Source: Sediminibacterium ginsengisoli (GTDB lineage Bacteria > Bacteroidota > Bacteroidia > Chitinophagales > Chitinophagaceae). From it: 64,000 nt of DNA. Shown piece by piece: positions 63,791-64,000 of the stretch (position 1 is the stretch's first letter; each line of letters opens with the position of its first letter). A program made the translations under genes and the position numbers. The notes beneath the pieces were generated by a model. That model searched no databases. It saw only the letters and a list, made by a program, of their open reading frames with translations, and had not been told where the DNA came from. Where the stretch lies: the NCBI RefSeq assembly GCF_900167075.1, contig NZ_FUWH01000007.1, positions 124,001 to 188,000 on the forward strand, written 5' to 3'.

Positions 63791-64000
63791 CAAGGATTCA
63801 TTTTTTCGAAAACAGTTACAATATGATCTTTTGCGAAGGGATAAAATGGCTGTGTATTCCACTTCACAATTTTATTTAAAAAAGGGACTTTGCGCACTAT
63901 CCTGTTCAGGCGTGAAGATTTTTTAGTTGAAATATGTTTGTACAAAAAAAAGCGGATTGAAAAAGCAGTTTTCCGACCGGCTTTTTTCATGAAAGAGGCG
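63790..64000 (-). CDS. C-terminal end of a gene extending past the right edge
   Basis: The frame is open at the right edge and ends with TGA at 63792-63790, overlapping the epimerase ATG. The visible 66-70 residues are basic and aromatic ([36 protein letters not shown]). The ending could belong to a methyltransferase or glycosyltransferase of the polysaccharide locus; too little is visible to decide. A Met at 63990 exists but need not be the start. Confidence 0.55.
   Translation of the reverse strand, partial: ASFMKKAGRKTAFSIRFFLYKHISTKKSSRLNRIVRKVPFLNKIVKWNTQPFYPFAKDHIVTVFEKMNP

Overview
The window reads as chromosome of a Bacteroidota bacterium, most likely family Chitinophagaceae (Chitinophaga-like). 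Evidence: two SusC-type TonB-dependent receptors and a SusD lipoprotein, a membrane-spanning SusR-like regulator, signal peptides ending in A-Q, TAnnTTTG-like promoter elements, mostly weak ribosome-binding sites, and families common in that group (DUF3037, HipA_2, GT11, HxlR). Genus-level placement is inference.

Layout. 1-7.0 kb: edge of a polysaccharide-utilisation locus, with a partial susC, a GH5-CBM6 glycanase and the divergent SusR-like regulator. Its promoters carry paired 11-bp repeats with conserved geometry. 7.0-12.0 kb: housekeeping and accessory genes (small membrane protein, lipoprotein, DUF3037/HipA-like kinase pair, ECF sigma factor with a membrane partner, TlpA-type thioredoxin behind a BlaI-like palindrome). 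12.0-17.7 kb: a tight four-gene cassette of glycosyltransferase, UDP-galactopyranose mutase, a GH1-like domain fused to a degenerate RmlD-like domain, and a second GH1-like protein; a zinc alcohol dehydrogenase and a surface-repeat protein follow on the other strand. 20.1-25.9 kb: a second susC-susD pair. 25.9-36.0 kb: serine hydrolase, a two-gene AbiEi/AbiEii-like toxin-antitoxin module with a perfect 16-bp-arm palindrome, an HD phosphohydrolase, and three regulator/NAD(P)-dependent reductase pairs (AraC, AraC, HxlR). 36.5 kb: tRNA-Pro(UGG). 37.1-41.4 kb: a Ku-LigD-YihY operon (non-homologous end joining). 42.0-64.0 kb: a surface-polysaccharide biosynthesis locus on the minus strand, running off the right edge.

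How the parts work together. The polysaccharide locus has an initiating WecA/MraY-like phosphosugar transferase, eight or nine glycosyltransferases including an alpha-1,2-fucosyltransferase, a Wzy-like polymerase, and decorating enzymes (two hexapeptide acyltransferases, one membrane acyltransferase, FkbM and class I methyltransferases, a carbamoyltransferase), plus a nucleotide-sugar epimerase and a CpsB-type phosphatase. Most genes overlap or abut, consistent with one transcript ending at a strong hairpin at 41.9 kb. One FkbM methyltransferase gene is split by a frameshift exactly at an A7 run.

The most promising leads are the galactofuranose-linked cassette with its GH1/pseudo-reductase fusion, the conserved operator geometry of the first utilisation locus, the kinase/DUF3037 pair, the AbiE-like module and the A7-interrupted methyltransferase. 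All functional statements rest on motifs read by eye; no database search was run.
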